A stretch of 39,080 bases of DNA from Ruminococcus sp. (GTDB taxonomy: Bacteria > Bacillota > Clostridia > Oscillospirales > Ruminococcaceae): positions 1 to 39,080 of the forward strand of contig JAFWTA010000029.1 of assembly GCA_017519145.1 (NCBI GenBank), read 5' to 3'. The notes beneath the pieces were generated by a model. The model worked only from the letters and a program-made list of their open reading frames with translations, searched no databases and was not told the DNA's origin. The first letter of the stretch is position 1, and the number at the start of each line of letters is the position of its first letter. Below are positions 37,992 through 39,080 of the stretch, piece after piece. Position numbers and translations under genes: made by a program.

Positions 37992-39080
37992 ATGCCATAC
38001 ATTGCATTTACAGAAGAACAAAAGCAGACCGCCAACAACGTTGAATTAGCAGAATTCCTGCGTATGCGCGGCGAAAAACTTGAACGTGCAGGGCGCGAGT
38101 ACAAGCTCATATATACCGACGGCGGCGGTAAGCATGACAGCATAACCATGTCAGGCAACAGATGGTTCGACCATAAGGCTCAGATAGGCGGCGGAGCTAT
38201 AAAGTTCATGCAGTATTTCTACGGTATGAACTTCGTAGATGCAGTTCACAGCTTGCTTGGATATACGGTTGAACCACAGCAGCACAGTCCTCCGCATAAA
38301 GCGGAGACAGCAGAAAAGAAACAGGAATTCAAACTCCCCGAAGTCAACACTGATATGCACAGAGTGTACGCTTACCTCATAAAACAGCGGCATATAGCTC
38401 CTGAGATAATCACTCATTTTGCAAAGGCTCATACTCTCTATGAGGATAAAGAGCATCACAATGTTGTGTTCGTAGGATTGGACGAGAACGGTGTTCCAAG
38501 ACAGGCAAGCAAACGCTCCGCTACAACTTACGGAAACAGCTTCAGGATTACTGTAGGCGGCTCTGACACCAGATACAGCTTCGGTCATTTCGGCACTTCA
38601 AACAGACTGTATGTCTTTGAAGCTCCCATTGATATGCTAAGTTTCATAACGCTGTATCCCGATAACTGGCAGGAGCACTCATATATAACTCTGAACGGCG
38701 TATATGAGCATCCGCTGATAGGTGCGCTTGAAACACATGATAATTTACAGCAGATATGCTTTTGTACCGATAATGATGAGGGCGGTATCGATGGATATGA
38801 GCGCCTCAGAGATATCATTATGGAACAAGGATACATGGATATACATAGATGCGCTCCCGAATACAAGGACTGGAACGAGCAGCTCAAGGCGTTGAACGGC
38901 GAGGACGCGCTCCCTGCTGTTCCTCACTTCCGAAAGAATAAGTATTATGAGATAGCCGAAAGCCTCAGAGAGCTTACCTTTAACCCTTACGGCTTTATGA
39001 ATGAACTGCGAAAGGCGTATAGGAACGGCGACATTATTTTTATGACCGAGCTTGCAATAACAGGCTCGGTCTTCTATTTG
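37992..39080 (+). CDS. DUF3991 / Toprim primase-like protein (cut by window end)
   Basis: The open frame runs 363 codons without a stop to the right edge. GGAG lies 9 bases before the ATG. The N-terminal part (about 15-92) matches DUF3991, with W-F-D-H-K-A-Q-I-G-G-G-A-I-K-F and F-V-D-A-V-H-S-L-L-G. A Toprim domain follows (about 195-285) with L-Y-V-F-E-A-P-I-D-M-L-S-F, the metal-binding Glu motif, and C-F-C-T-D-N-D-E-G-G, the D-x-D-like site. Such proteins are primase- or nuclease-like and often lead into relaxase/helicase or polyvalent proteins of conjugative elements. GC content returns to the element's usual level here. Confidence 0.85.
   Translation, partial: MPYIAFTEEQKQTANNVELAEFLRMRGEKLERAGREYKLIYTDGGGKHDSITMSGNRWFDHKAQIGGGAIKFMQYFYGMNFVDAVHSLLGYTVEPQQHSPPHKAETAEKKQEFKLPEVNTDMHRVYAYLIKQRHIAPEIITHFAKAHTLYEDKEHHNVVFVGLDENGVPRQASKRSATTYGNSFRITVGGSDTRYSFGHFGTSNRLYVFEAPIDMLSFITLYPDNWQEHSYITLNGVYEHPLIGALETHDNLQQICFCTDNDEGGIDGYERLRDIIMEQGYMDIHRCAPEYKDWNEQLKALNGEDALPAVPHFRKNKYYEIAESLRELTFNPYGFMNELRKAYRNGDIIFMTELAITGSVFYL

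Larger units (their letters stand above)
21796..39080 (+). mobile_element. Integrative conjugative element, left part (continues past the window)
   Basis: From tRNA-Thr onward nearly every gene belongs to families typical of Firmicute conjugative elements: ArdC, DUF4314, LPD28, Dam, DUF3849/YodL/DUF3846, SpaA surface protein, class B sortase, DUF3852 and DUF3991/Toprim. All are on the plus strand and tightly packed. No integrase, relaxase, coupling protein or VirB4 is seen, so these must lie to the right. The exact left border is unknown; 21855-22026 shows no recognisable feature. Confidence 0.85.

Overview
The window looks like a chromosomal segment of a Ruminococcus-type gut or rumen Firmicute (Oscillospiraceae). 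The main reasons are three secreted proteins ending in cellulosome-type dockerin modules, a class III fructose-1,6-bisphosphatase, pyruvate formate-lyase fermentation, near-consensus sigma-A promoters (TTGACA, 17 bases, TATAAT) and strong Shine-Dalgarno sites. The assignment is inferred from gene content only.

Bases 1-21600 are mostly ordinary chromosome. In order: a small membrane protein; a secreted SH3b protein (minus); the L10 leader with rplJ-rplL; a tandem structured repeat; three dockerin proteins (CAP, repeat/Thr-linker and leucine-rich-repeat types); a minus-strand pyruvate formate-lyase operon in which the enzyme is split into a 702-residue catalytic chain, a 71-residue Cys-containing protein and a separate 79-residue glycyl-radical subunit; an AI-2E family transporter; a VWA/PP2C pair; putP; a lipoprotein; an operon with a small coiled-coil protein, a sigma region 4 protein and an Orn/Lys/Arg decarboxylase behind a promoter carrying a LexA-like box; a DUF1292 protein; fbp (minus); tRNA-Leu(GAG) (minus) and tRNA-Thr(GGT).

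From just after tRNA-Thr to the right edge the window holds part of an integrative conjugative element. It encodes an ArdC antirestriction protein, DUF4314, an LPD28-like protein, a solitary Dam-type methylase, a DUF3849/YodL/DUF3846 fusion, ribbon-helix-helix proteins, a transglutaminase-like lipoprotein, a 1269-residue NlpC/P60 and SpaA-repeat surface protein with a PPTGD sorting motif, a class B sortase, a DUF3852-like membrane protein and a Toprim primase-like protein that runs off the end. No integrase, relaxase or VirB4 is visible, so the element continues to the right. Six of its proteins, of several unrelated types, end in the same short tail: acidic residues followed by Gly/Ser-Leu/Met-x-Met/Leu.

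An AT-rich three-gene island (about 34970-37955) sits inside the element: HNH nuclease, 75-residue middle protein and DUF2326-type ATPase, joined by ATGA stop-start overlaps. It has the form of an ABC three-component (ABC-3C) conflict or defence system carried as cargo. The strongest candidates for something new are the split pyruvate formate-lyase with its Cys-rich partner, the shared C-terminal tails, the ABC-3C cargo, the tandem structured repeat at 3133-3373, and the three 21-bp-spaced operators at 4244-4295.
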